Below, one piece after another: positions 16,842 to 25,626 of a stretch of 64,000 nt of DNA. Below the pieces are notes generated by a model. That model saw only the letters and a program-made list of their open reading frames with translations, ran no database searches and was not told the origin of the DNA. The position numbers and the translations under genes are program-made. The number at the start of each line of letters is the position of its first letter. Positions within the stretch are counted from its first letter, which is position 1. Source of the stretch: Streptomyces cirratus (GTDB lineage: Bacteria > Actinomycetota > Actinomycetes > Streptomycetales > Streptomycetaceae); NCBI RefSeq assembly GCF_014650775.1, contig NZ_BMVP01000001.1, positions 806,001 through 870,000 of the forward strand, given 5' to 3'.

Positions 16842-16951
16842 GCCTCCACTGTCCTGCCCGGCGGCGGCGAAGGCGAGTGGTGGTCGTCGGCCGGGCTGGG
16901 GGAGGTCCTAGGACCCCGGTCCTCCGTCCGGGTGTCTGAGACGATGGTCGG

Positions 16952-17353
16952 GTGAATGACAATCCGCAGGGCACGGTCCAGGAGCAGACCTTCTACGAGC
17001 TGGTGGGCGGCGAGGCCACCTTCCGCCGGCTCGTCCACCGCTTCTACCAGGGCGTCGCCGAAGACCCGCTGCTGCGCCCGATGTACCCGGAGGGCGATCT
17101 CGGCCCGGCCGAGGAGCGGTTCGCGCTGTTCCTGATGCAGTACTGGGGCGGCCCGTCCACGTACAGCGAGAACCGCGGGCACCCGCGGCTGCGCATGCGT
17201 CACGCGCCGTTCCAGGTGGACGCGGCCGCGCACGACGCGTGGCTGGGCCACATGCGGGTCGCGGTGGACGAGCTGGGGCTGGCGCCGGAGCACGAGGCGC
17301 AGCTGTGGCGGTACCTGACCTACGCGGCCGCCTCGATGATCAACACGGCCTGA
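16952..17353 (+). CDS. glbO: Group II truncated haemoglobin
   Basis: 133 residues, GTG start 16952. A 2/2 globin: TFYELVGGEATFRRLVHRFY helix B region with Phe-Tyr, LRPMYPEGDLGPAEERFALFLMQYWGGP, and RMRHAPFQVD with the proximal His region. The WGGP and RMRHAPF motifs mark group II (trHbO). Binds haem and O2 or reacts with NO/peroxide in the cytoplasm. A stand-alone gene divergent from the methyltransferase (110 bp between starts). Confidence 0.94.
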   Translation: MNDNPQGTVQEQTFYELVGGEATFRRLVHRFYQGVAEDPLLRPMYPEGDLGPAEERFALFLMQYWGGPSTYSENRGHPRLRMRHAPFQVDAAAHDAWLGHMRVAVDELGLAPEHEAQLWRYLTYAAASMINTA

Positions 17354-17377
17354 TCAACGGGCTACGGCCCAGGGGCT

Positions 17378-17419
17378 CCGGCCAACGGGCACCGGCCAAC
17401 GGGCGCCGGCCAACGCGGC
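17378..17419. repeat. Three tandem 14-bp units after glbO
   Basis: CCGGCCAACGGGCA / CCGGCCAACGGGCG / CCGGCCAACGCGG lie head to tail between glbO and the converging hypothetical gene. Possibly [13 protein letters not shown] structure; no known role. Confidence 0.75.
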
Positions 17420-17446
17420 GTGATCGAGATCCCGGGTCGACCCGGT

Positions 17447-18163
17447 TCAGACCGGCCGCACCAGCAGGGCGCCGAGCCCCCCGGTCCGCCCGGGGCGCCG
17501 CATCGCGACGGACCCGTACGGCGTGCTCAGCCGCAGCCAGCCGCCGCAGGTGAACAGCGCCACCGGTTCGGGCCGCTCGTGGGCCGCCCGTGCCGGGACG
17601 GTGGTGCGCACCGGCCGCAGGAAGCCGAGGGACTGCGCGGCGTGGACGGCGCGCAGCGGCAGTTCCGTGTCGCCGAGGGCCCGGGACCAGATGTCGCGGC
17701 CGATCCGGTCGCGTTCCGACCGGGTCCGGTGCTGCGGGGGCAGTGCCGCGTCACGGGCGCGGAACTCCGCGACGGCCCCGGCCACGGCGGCCCGCATGGC
17801 CTCGGCGCCCGGCAGCCCGGGCACCTGCTCCCAGCCGCCCCGCGGCGGCAGTACACCGGCCCACGGCGGCCCGGTGACCGGCTGCGGCACGACGGCGCCG
17901 GCAGCGACCTCGTCCACCGACTCCAGCAGCTCGCCGGCGGACACCGTCAGGTCCAGCGGCCGCCCGACGGGCGCGGCGAGCCGCACCGCACGGACGGCCA
18001 GGACGTCGAAGGACGGCGGCCGTCCGAAGACGGCGAGCGCCCCGCCTTCCGCCCGGGCCTGCAGGCGGACGACGGCGGCACGGTCGTAGTGCACCAGCCG
18101 GCCCAGGAAGGCGGCGAGGTCCGCCGCCTCCCCGGAATCGGCGAAGCGCAACTGCCCGTTCAT
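17447..18163 (-). CDS. Conserved hypothetical protein
   Basis: 238 residues; not recognised. Start ATG 18163 overlaps the stop of the upstream thioesterase gene as ATGA, so it is translationally coupled. Soluble, no signal or membrane helix. The N-terminal half (HYDRAAVVRLQARAEGGALAVFGRPPSFDVLAVRAVRL) and the C-terminal VALFTCGGWLRLSTPYGSVAM look like beta-strands of a two-lobed domain. Several Arg-rich loops. Its coupling to a 4HBT thioesterase is the only hint of function. Confidence 0.85.
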   Translation of the reverse strand: MNGQLRFADSGEAADLAAFLGRLVHYDRAAVVRLQARAEGGALAVFGRPPSFDVLAVRAVRLAAPVGRPLDLTVSAGELLESVDEVAAGAVVPQPVTGPPWAGVLPPRGGWEQVPGLPGAEAMRAAVAGAVAEFRARDAALPPQHRTRSERDRIGRDIWSRALGDTELPLRAVHAAQSLGFLRPVRTTVPARAAHERPEPVALFTCGGWLRLSTPYGSVAMRRPGRTGGLGALLVRPV

Positions 18164-18633
18164 GCCGCGATGCGCCCTTCACTGCGCTTCGGGGCACCCG
18201 CCGGTACGGGCTCGTCGAGGTACTCCTCCAGGAAGCGCCTCTCCTCGGCCGTGATGCGGCGGGGCCGCCCCTCGGCGAGGTTGAACGGCACGACCACGGT
18301 TTCGGCGCGCACGTAGACCGTCTCCGGTGCGTCCTCGGTCGCCTCGTCCTTGACCTCGTAGCGGATGGTCAGGGACGCGGCGCCGATCCGGGTCACCCAG
18401 CTCTCGATGAGGACCGGCTCGTGACGGTGCACGAGGGGCAGCTTGTAGTCGATCTCGTGCCGGGCGACGACGGAGCCGCCCGTGAAGGACTCGCTGCCCT
18501 CCCCCGGCGCCAGGCGGAACATGAAGTCGATGCGCGCCTCCTCCAGGTAGCGGAGGAAGACGACGTTGTTGACGTGCCCGAAGGCATCCATGTCCGCCCA
18601 GCGCAGCGGGCACCGATAGTGGTGTCTGGCCAT
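18160..18633 (-). CDS. Acyl-CoA thioesterase, 4HBT hot-dog family
   Basis: 157 residues from ATG 18633 (an upstream extension in frame is not needed; the family begins at this Met). The hot-dog active-site pattern is RWADMDAFGHVNNVVFLRYLEEARIDF, where Asp in DMDAFGHVNN is the 4HBT-type catalytic acid. Then DYKLPLVHRHEPVLIESWVTRIG and a C-terminal helix with EERRFLEEYLDEP. Hydrolyses acyl-CoA thioesters in the cytoplasm; chain-length preference unknown. The stop overlaps the next gene; EttA starts upstream on the same strand and ends 11 bp before this start, so the three may be one [10 protein letters not shown]. Confidence 0.92.
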   Translation of the reverse strand: MARHHYRCPLRWADMDAFGHVNNVVFLRYLEEARIDFMFRLAPGEGSESFTGGSVVARHEIDYKLPLVHRHEPVLIESWVTRIGAASLTIRYEVKDEATEDAPETVYVRAETVVVPFNLAEGRPRRITAEERRFLEEYLDEPVPAGAPKRSEGRIAA

Positions 18634-18644
18634 GGCCTCGGACC

Positions 18645-20309
<1,665 letters not shown>

Positions 20310-20422
20310 GAGAAACCGTCCGGCAGATCGATGGTGGGCAGATACACCCCATCTTGCCTGACGTCCATACCCACGGGCGAATGGGTAGGTCAGAGCCCCT
20401 GAGCTGGGGCGGGGGAGGATTC

Positions 20423-21046
20423 GTGGACAACGCCTTGCTGGCGCTCGCCGGCACGACGATCGCGGTGGCGGGCACCCTCCTCGCGCCGGTCCTGTCGCAG
20501 CGGCTCGTGACACGCGCCGAGACCCACCGCTTCGACCGGCAGGAACGGGCGGCGGACGCGCAGTGGGCCCGCGAGCAGCAGGCCGTCGAACTGGACAAGA
20601 GGCGGGAGTGCTACGTGACCTCGAACGCCGGCTACCGCCGCTACCGCATAGAACTCATGAAGTACCTGTGGCTGGTCCACCGGGGCGAGGTGACCGTGGA
20701 AGCGCGCACCGCCTTGGAGGAGGCGCGCCATGCGATGCACGCGTCCTTCGCCGAGGCGCAGATGGCCGCCTCCGACGCGGTGCTGGCGGAGCTGGACTCC
20801 ATGTCGCGGACGCTCGCGCAGATCTACGACGGGGTGCTGCGCCTGGAGGAGGACACCGCCGCATCCGGCGGCTCGGTCGAGTCGTTCGAGGAGATGCGGG
20901 CCGCTCTGCTGCGGGTCAACGAACAGTGGGTGGTCATGCGCGGCGCCATGCGGGCCGACCTGGGGGTGGCTCCGCCGGCGGGGCGCTCCGTCCCTGACGG
21001 CGGCGACGTCATCGCCGACGGCCTGCGGACGGCCCCGGAGGGGTGA
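20423..21046 (+). CDS. Hypothetical membrane-anchored helical protein
   Basis: 207 residues from GTG 20423, chosen because GGGGGAGG lies five bases upstream; a longer frame to 20354 has no such site. A single hydrophobic N-terminal helix (ALLALAGTTIAVAGTLLAPVL) is followed by a long charged coiled coil with heptads (residues ~30-75 and 95-180). Topology would place the coiled coil on one face of the membrane. Not recognised; similar single-anchor helical proteins are common in Streptomyces. Divergent from ettA. Confidence 0.82.
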   Translation: MDNALLALAGTTIAVAGTLLAPVLSQRLVTRAETHRFDRQERAADAQWAREQQAVELDKRRECYVTSNAGYRRYRIELMKYLWLVHRGEVTVEARTALEEARHAMHASFAEAQMAASDAVLAELDSMSRTLAQIYDGVLRLEEDTAASGGSVESFEEMRAALLRVNEQWVVMRGAMRADLGVAPPAGRSVPDGGDVIADGLRTAPEG

Positions 21047-21100
21047 GGCGGTGCTCCCGCCTCAAGCCTGCGCGTCCGGCAGGCCTGCGCGTCCGGCAGA

Positions 21101-21487
21101 TCACAGGAGGCGGAGGACGGCGGGTGCCGCGTCCGTGAAGGCCCCCGTCAGCATGTCGAAGAGGGTGGGGCCGCGGCCGGCGCGGGCCCGGGCGAGCTCC
21201 TCGGCGACGCGCTCGCGGTTCGTGTAGTGGCAGCGGGAGAAGACGCCTTCCAGGTAGCGGGCGGTTCCGGGGTGGCCGAGGGCCCGGCGGGAGGCGGCGT
21301 GGTCGCGCCATTCGAAGACGTACGAGCCGTCGTCGGGCGTGCCGAAGCCGCCGCGGAGGCAGTCGGTGAGGCTGTCGAGGCCCTTGCCGAAGTAGCCGCC
21401 GGGGCCGTTGACGGCTTCTCCGAGCGCCGTCCAGAAGTCCTCAGGGGTGTGGATGCCGGCGCCGTCGATCACGTAGGTGGTGGTCAC
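21101..21487 (-). CDS. Barstar-family protein (ribonuclease inhibitor)
   Basis: 128 residues. MTTTYVIDGAGIHTPEDFWTALGEAV followed by GYFGKGLDSLTDCLRGGF is the barstar fold signature (Ile-Asp-Gly, then the helix ending in Asp-x-Leu-x-D). The C-terminal half (HPGTARYLEGVFSRCHYTNRERVAEELARAR) extends beyond classical barstar. Barstar neutralises the RNase barnase; no barnase-type RNase gene is visible within the window, so it may act against a secreted RNase encoded elsewhere or have been recruited to another role. Confidence 0.88.
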   Translation of the reverse strand: MTTTYVIDGAGIHTPEDFWTALGEAVNGPGGYFGKGLDSLTDCLRGGFGTPDDGSYVFEWRDHAASRRALGHPGTARYLEGVFSRCHYTNRERVAEELARARAGRGPTLFDMLTGAFTDAAPAVLRLL

Positions 21488-21511
21488 AGCACTGGGGACC
21501 CGTGGCGGCCC

Positions 21512-23029
21512 TCAGTGCGGTCGGTAGACGGTGAGGGCGTGGGGCAGGGCGTCGAGGACGAAGGCGGAAGGGGCGTGGGCGTACTCGCCGTCGTAGGCCA
21601 GGGGCGTGCCCTCGGGGATGTCGGCGATGCGCAGGCTGCGCAGCTTGGTCGCGGTGTGGACGGGGGAACGGGTGAGGGGGCCGGCGAAGGCGGCGGCGAG
21701 GAGGCGGGGGCCGGGGCGGCCGCCTCCGTAGACCATCCGTACGTCCAGCAGCCCCTCACCGATGCTGTCGCGGCGGCGGGGGGTGGGGCCGGTGCCGTGG
21801 TAGGTGCCGTTGCCCGCGAAGAGCAGCCAGACCTTGCGGGGCCGGCCGGCGAGCCGCAGCGCGACGGGGTGCTCGGCGCGCAGCACCCGCCAGGCGGCCA
21901 GCAGCGCGGCGGGCCCCCCGCCGATCCGGGGCGCCCAGCGCAGCCGGTGGCGCAGCAGTTCGGGGTAGGCGCCGATGCTGAAGGTGTTCAGGAAGTACCC
22001 GGCCTCGGTGCCCTCCCCGGCGGGATCGTCCGCGGCGTGTCGCGGGGCGGGGCGGGCGCCGGGGGTGAAGCGGCCGACGGCGACCCGGACCGCGTGCCCG
22101 GCGGCCAGGGCGCGGCAGGTGTCCTCGGCCCCGGCCAGCCCGAGGTCGAGGGCGAAGTGGTTGAGGGTGCCGCCGGGGAACACGGCCAGGGGGATCTCGG
22201 CGCGCAGGGCGGCCGTGGCGGCGGCGTTGATCGTGCCGTCTCCGCCGCAGATCCCGAGCACCTTGGAGCGGGCGGCCGCCGCGGCGAGTTCCGCCGGCAG
22301 GTCGGGGCCCGCGCACTCGACGAGCTCCGCCTTGGGCAGCCGGTCGAGCACCGAGTCCAGCCCGGCGCGGGCGGCCGTCCCCGAGTCGGTGTTCACCACG
22401 ACGGTGAGCCCGTCCCCGTCGGGCAGTGCGGGCGCCCCGACCGCCCTGCGTTCGTCGCCCGGCACGACCCGGGCCTCCTCCACGTCCCGCGCGAGCCGGC
22501 GCACGACGAGCCCGGCGGCGACGCCGAGTGCGGCACCCGCCACCACGTCGGAGGGGTAGTGCACCCCGGTGTACACGCGGGAGAACGCCACCGAGGCGGC
22601 CACCGGTGCGAGGAGCGCGCCCCATCCCGGGGCCTCCAGGGCGAGACCGGTGGTGAACGCGAAGGCGGAGGCGGAATGCCCCGACGGGAACGAGGTGGTC
22701 CAGGGCTGGGTGGTCAGCCGGCGCACGGTGGGCACGCCGTCCAGCAGCGGGCGGGCGCGGCGCACCGACAACTTGCCGACGGTGTTGATGGTCGCCGAAG
22801 CAAGCGCGAGCGAGGCCGCGCCACGCAGCGCGGCCTTCCTGGAGCGGGTCGACCCGAACACGGCGATCGCCGCGGCGGCCCCGCCCCACAGCACGCCGTG
22901 GTTCGCGGCCCGTCCGAGTCGCGGCAGCACCCGGTCGGCTCCGGGCCAGTGCCGTTGCGCCACCGCGTCGAATAGCCGCCGGTCCCACCGCGCGAATGTG
23001 CCCTGCCACGTCAGATCCTGATCACCCAT
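21512..23029 (-). CDS. PAP2 phosphatase / diacylglycerol kinase fusion protein
   Basis: 505 residues from ATG 23029 (GTG 23035 possible). N-terminal membrane PAP2 domain with the three phosphatase motifs: KLSVRRARP, SFPSGHSASAF and SRVYTGVHYPSDVVAG. After residue ~205 a diacylglycerol/sphingosine kinase-type catalytic domain begins (LTVVVNTDSGTA, GICGGDGTINAAA, AVFPGGTLNHFA, LLFAGNGTYHG). One polypeptide therefore carries a lipid phosphatase and a lipid kinase activity, suggesting turnover of phosphatidic acid or undecaprenyl/diacylglycerol lipids at the membrane. Such fusions occur in actinomycetes. Last 25 bases before the barstar gene are non-coding. Confidence 0.93.
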   Translation of the reverse strand: MGDQDLTWQGTFARWDRRLFDAVAQRHWPGADRVLPRLGRAANHGVLWGGAAAAIAVFGSTRSRKAALRGAASLALASATINTVGKLSVRRARPLLDGVPTVRRLTTQPWTTSFPSGHSASAFAFTTGLALEAPGWGALLAPVAASVAFSRVYTGVHYPSDVVAGAALGVAAGLVVRRLARDVEEARVVPGDERRAVGAPALPDGDGLTVVVNTDSGTAARAGLDSVLDRLPKAELVECAGPDLPAELAAAAARSKVLGICGGDGTINAAATAALRAEIPLAVFPGGTLNHFALDLGLAGAEDTCRALAAGHAVRVAVGRFTPGARPAPRHAADDPAGEGTEAGYFLNTFSIGAYPELLRHRLRWAPRIGGGPAALLAAWRVLRAEHPVALRLAGRPRKVWLLFAGNGTYHGTGPTPRRRDSIGEGLLDVRMVYGGGRPGPRLLAAAFAGPLTRSPVHTATKLRSLRIADIPEGTPLAYDGEYAHAPSAFVLDALPHALTVYRPH

Positions 23030-23568
23030 TGCCACCGCCTACCCAGCAGCCCCGATTCCGAATCAGCCCCCTACGCGCCTCCTCCACGCCACCGCCCGAC
23101 CCCACACGGCGGCGGGGCACCCGAAGCATCGGGCGGTGCGGCCCGGGCTGCGGCGGGGGCGGGACCGGACACCACCTGCGGGGCGGTGCCCGCCGCCGCG
23201 CGGGATCCGGCCGGGGCGCGAAGGCCGGGGCCGGGCGCCGTCCCACCACGCAGACGGCCGCCCCGTCCAGACCCGAGCCCGAGCCCGCCACCAGCGGTGA
23301 CGCCGCTGGGCGCCGGCCGCCTCCCCACCGGGCCGGCCCGCCGCACACCCCCTCCCCGCCCGTGGCAGCCGGGGGGCGACCGGGGCCCGCCCAGGCCACC
23401 GCGAGCCGGAGCCCCCCGGCTCCCCGGTAGTCGGCCCGCACGGGGCAACCCCGCCCCACCCGGGACACGCCCCGCCTCGTGCGGGCCGGGGCCCCGGCGC
23501 CGGTGGCCGGCCCCCGCCGGGGTGTCGGCCGCGGGTTTCCGCGCCGGGCAGCCGGCTGGGGCGCGCTG
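23030..23568. other. ~540-bp stretch without a supportable gene
   Basis: Very GC-rich, Pro/Arg/Gly-coding in every frame, with no ribosome binding site, no recognisable protein and no consistent codon pattern. The long frames across it are by-products of composition. It should hold the promoter of the PAP2-kinase gene; no clear -10/-35 is visible. Confidence 0.6.
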
Positions 23569-23756
23569 GTGCTGTGACGGGAGAGGTTCACCGGGTCGCG
23601 GCGCCCGGCACGGCACCTCTCCCTCAGCTGCCGCTGGGAGGTGCCCCCACCGTTGTCGAAACCGCGCGAGTACGTCCGGTACGAGCCACGGCCCTCCGCC
23701 TTGCGCTGCACCGCACCGGACGCCGCGACCCGGCAGAACCTTCCCGGCCACCGCAC
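23569..23756 (-). mobile_element. MITE-like element, copy 1
   Basis: 188 bp bounded by imperfect terminal inverted repeats of about 40 bp: left end GTGCTGTGACGGGAGAGGTT, right end (reverse complement) GTGCGGTGGCCGGGAAGGTT, both continuing into CCGGGTCGCGGCG. No coding capacity. A strong internal hairpin is formed by GGCACCTCTCCC and GGGAGGTGCC. A second copy in the opposite orientation lies at 35439-35625. Flanks are gCTG and TAGg, so any target duplication is very short or degenerate. The right end overlaps the first base of the stop codon (complement CTA, 23756-23758) of the adjacent thioester-protein gene. Confidence 0.78.
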
Positions 23757-25051
23757 TAGGCGTCGTCCTCGCCCTCCAGGGGGCGCTTGCGGAGGAGGAG
23801 GACCACCATGCCGCCCAGGATCACCAGGCCGACCGCCAGGGCCGCGATCACCGGGGTCGCCCCCGAGCTGCCGCTGACGGCCAGGCGCTCCCCGTCGGCG
23901 GAGTCCTGCGGTGCCGACAGCGCCACCGCCGTCGCGCCGCCCATCGGCATCGCGTCGGGCGAGGGCCACAGCGCCGTCGCGGTGGCGGCCGTCGCGACCG
24001 CGCTGGAGCCGGCCACGATCTGCGCCTGCCCCGGGACCCCGTTGGCGAAGACCCGCCCGACCGGGACCCTGGTGGAGCCCTGGACGACGACCGAGGCGTG
24101 CCCGTCCGGGGTCCCCGCGGGCACCTCGAAGTACAGCCGGGTCCCGTTGCCGGCGGTGGTCAGCGGCCGCCCCTCGGCATCCACCACCCGCACGCCCATC
24201 GCCACCGCCGCCGCGTCGGGGGTGACCGTCACGCTCTGCGCGCCCGTCCGCACCGTGACCGGCCCCAGCCGGGCGCCCGTCGGCCCTGAGACCGGACCGG
24301 ACACCTGCCCGGGGTCCAGCCCCAGCGACGCCGGGGGCTCCGACAGCCGGCCCGCCTCCCGCTGGAGGTAGCCGGCCAGTTTCTCCGCCGCCGGGTCCGC
24401 CGCCTCGACCTGCGCGCCGTCGGCCAGCCGCCAGATCGCGACCTGGGTCCCGGCCGCCGCGCTCTCGGCGGTGAGGGATCCGGCCCCGGCCGCCTTCGCG
24501 AGCCCGGCCAGGTCGTTGAGCTGCGGGTAGGAGTGCTCCAGCACCCAGCGGATCCGGCCCGCGTCCTGGTTGGCGGCCAGCGGGGTCCCGCCCCACCCGC
24601 TCTCTGTGTACCGGGCCTCGGGCTGCGCGAAGCCCGCCACCCCCACTCCGTACGTCTGGAGCATGCCGCCGCCGTCGACGCGCATTTCGTACAGCCCGGC
24701 CGGGATCTGCCGGACCGATCCGTCTCCGCCGCGCAGGACCGCCTGCCCGTACGTCTTCAGCCCGTCCAGCACGGCGCTCGCGCCCCCCGGGGCCCGGTCC
24801 GCGGTCGAACCGGAATCTGCCGCGGCCGCCGCTCCCGGGGCGGCGGTGAGGGCCGCGGCCAGCAGGGCCACCGCCAGCGGCCGCCGCGCGGAGGCCCGTA
24901 CGGAAGACCGCCCGGCGTCCGGAACCGGAACACCGGCCGGTGGAGCCGGCGGCGGGCCCGTAACGGCAGCAGGTTCAGGAGCAGGTTCAGGAGCGGGAGC
25001 AGGAACAGCGGCGGGAGCAGGAACGGAGGGTGCGGGAACAGCGATCGACAC
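23756..25051 (-). CDS. Thioester-domain-type surface protein lacking the thioester cysteine
   Basis: 431 residues, GTG 25051 with GGGGAAG upstream. A ~48-residue Pro/Ala/Glu-rich N-terminus precedes a twin-Arg-like signal segment (RRPLAVALLAAALTAA). Residues ~90-220 are a thioester domain (TQxA type): GLYEMRVDGGGMLQTY, GRIRWVLEHSYPQLNDLAGLAKAAG and GTQVAIWRLADG, where Gln is the bond partner. The Cys expected after LQTY is Gly (LQTYGVGV, codon GGA), so no Cys-Gln thioester can form. Then a beta-sandwich region and a C-terminal membrane helix with RKR stop-transfer (VIAALAVGLVILGGMVVLLLRKR). Family members attach covalently to surfaces; this one probably cannot. The stop codon overlaps the MITE end. 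Confidence 0.87.
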   Translation of the reverse strand: MSIAVPAPSVPAPAAVPAPAPEPAPEPAAVTGPPPAPPAGVPVPDAGRSSVRASARRPLAVALLAAALTAAPGAAAAADSGSTADRAPGGASAVLDGLKTYGQAVLRGGDGSVRQIPAGLYEMRVDGGGMLQTYGVGVAGFAQPEARYTESGWGGTPLAANQDAGRIRWVLEHSYPQLNDLAGLAKAAGAGSLTAESAAAGTQVAIWRLADGAQVEAADPAAEKLAGYLQREAGRLSEPPASLGLDPGQVSGPVSGPTGARLGPVTVRTGAQSVTVTPDAAAVAMGVRVVDAEGRPLTTAGNGTRLYFEVPAGTPDGHASVVVQGSTRVPVGRVFANGVPGQAQIVAGSSAVATAATATALWPSPDAMPMGGATAVALSAPQDSADGERLAVSGSSGATPVIAALAVGLVILGGMVVLLLRKRPLEGEDDA

Positions 25052-25119
25052 AGTCTTCCCCTTCGGGCCGAAGGCCCAGGTGCCCGTGAGTACCGGGTGA
25101 TCTTAGCCCCCTCGAACAT

Positions 25120-25527
25120 TCAGACCACCGCCGCCTTCTGAGCATCCATCAGCGGCACGTCCGTTCTCACGACCCGGCGGAATGCCGCCGTCCCCCGGTT
25201 GAGGTCGTGTCCGATGGCGGTGGCGTCGATGTCCGCCGAGAACCACCGCACGCCGTCCCCGTCGGGCGGGTCTTCCCTGACCCGCAGCCGCCCGTGCACC
25301 ACCAGCGGCTCCCCGACCGAAACGGAACTGGCCAGGTTCACCGCCAGCGCCCGCCGCGCCCACACCGTGTAGAAGCTGGTGGACCCGTCGGCCCACGCCT
25401 CCTTGCGCCGGTCGAAGTACCGCGGCGTCACCGCGAACCGGAACCTCGCCGACGGACCCGCCGGCGTCTCCTTGAAGTCGATCTGGGTCGCCACGTGGCC
25501 CACCAGCGTCACCTGGGTGTCGTTCAT
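25120..25527 (-). CDS. ssbB: Single-stranded DNA-binding protein SsbB
   Basis: 135 residues from ATG 25527 (MNDTQVTLVGHVATQ). One OB fold: FRFAVTPRYFDRRKEAWADGSTSFYTVWARRALAVNLASSVSVGEPLVVHGRLR. It lacks the Gly-rich tail and the acidic DDDIPF-type tip that house-keeping SsbA uses to recruit repair proteins. This is the paralogue form called SsbB in Streptomyces, known in S. coelicolor to assist chromosome segregation during sporulation. Ends 68 bp before the thioester-protein gene; the dynamin pair lies directly upstream on the same strand. Confidence 0.93.
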   Translation of the reverse strand: MNDTQVTLVGHVATQIDFKETPAGPSARFRFAVTPRYFDRRKEAWADGSTSFYTVWARRALAVNLASSVSVGEPLVVHGRLRVREDPPDGDGVRWFSADIDATAIGHDLNRGTAAFRRVVRTDVPLMDAQKAAVV

Positions 25528-25626
25528 CCCGGCTTCCCCTCCCCCGCATCCCGTCCCCGCGCGGACCGTCCGCACGCGGTACGACCATGCTGGCCCGCTG
25601 CCCCCCGTCCCGCTCGGGCCTGTGGA

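Noticed and set aside
23022..24596. Long minus-strand frame over the 540-bp gap and the thioester gene
   Set aside because: Gly/Arg-rich translation, no ribosome binding site, overlaps the MITE and a real gene in another frame.
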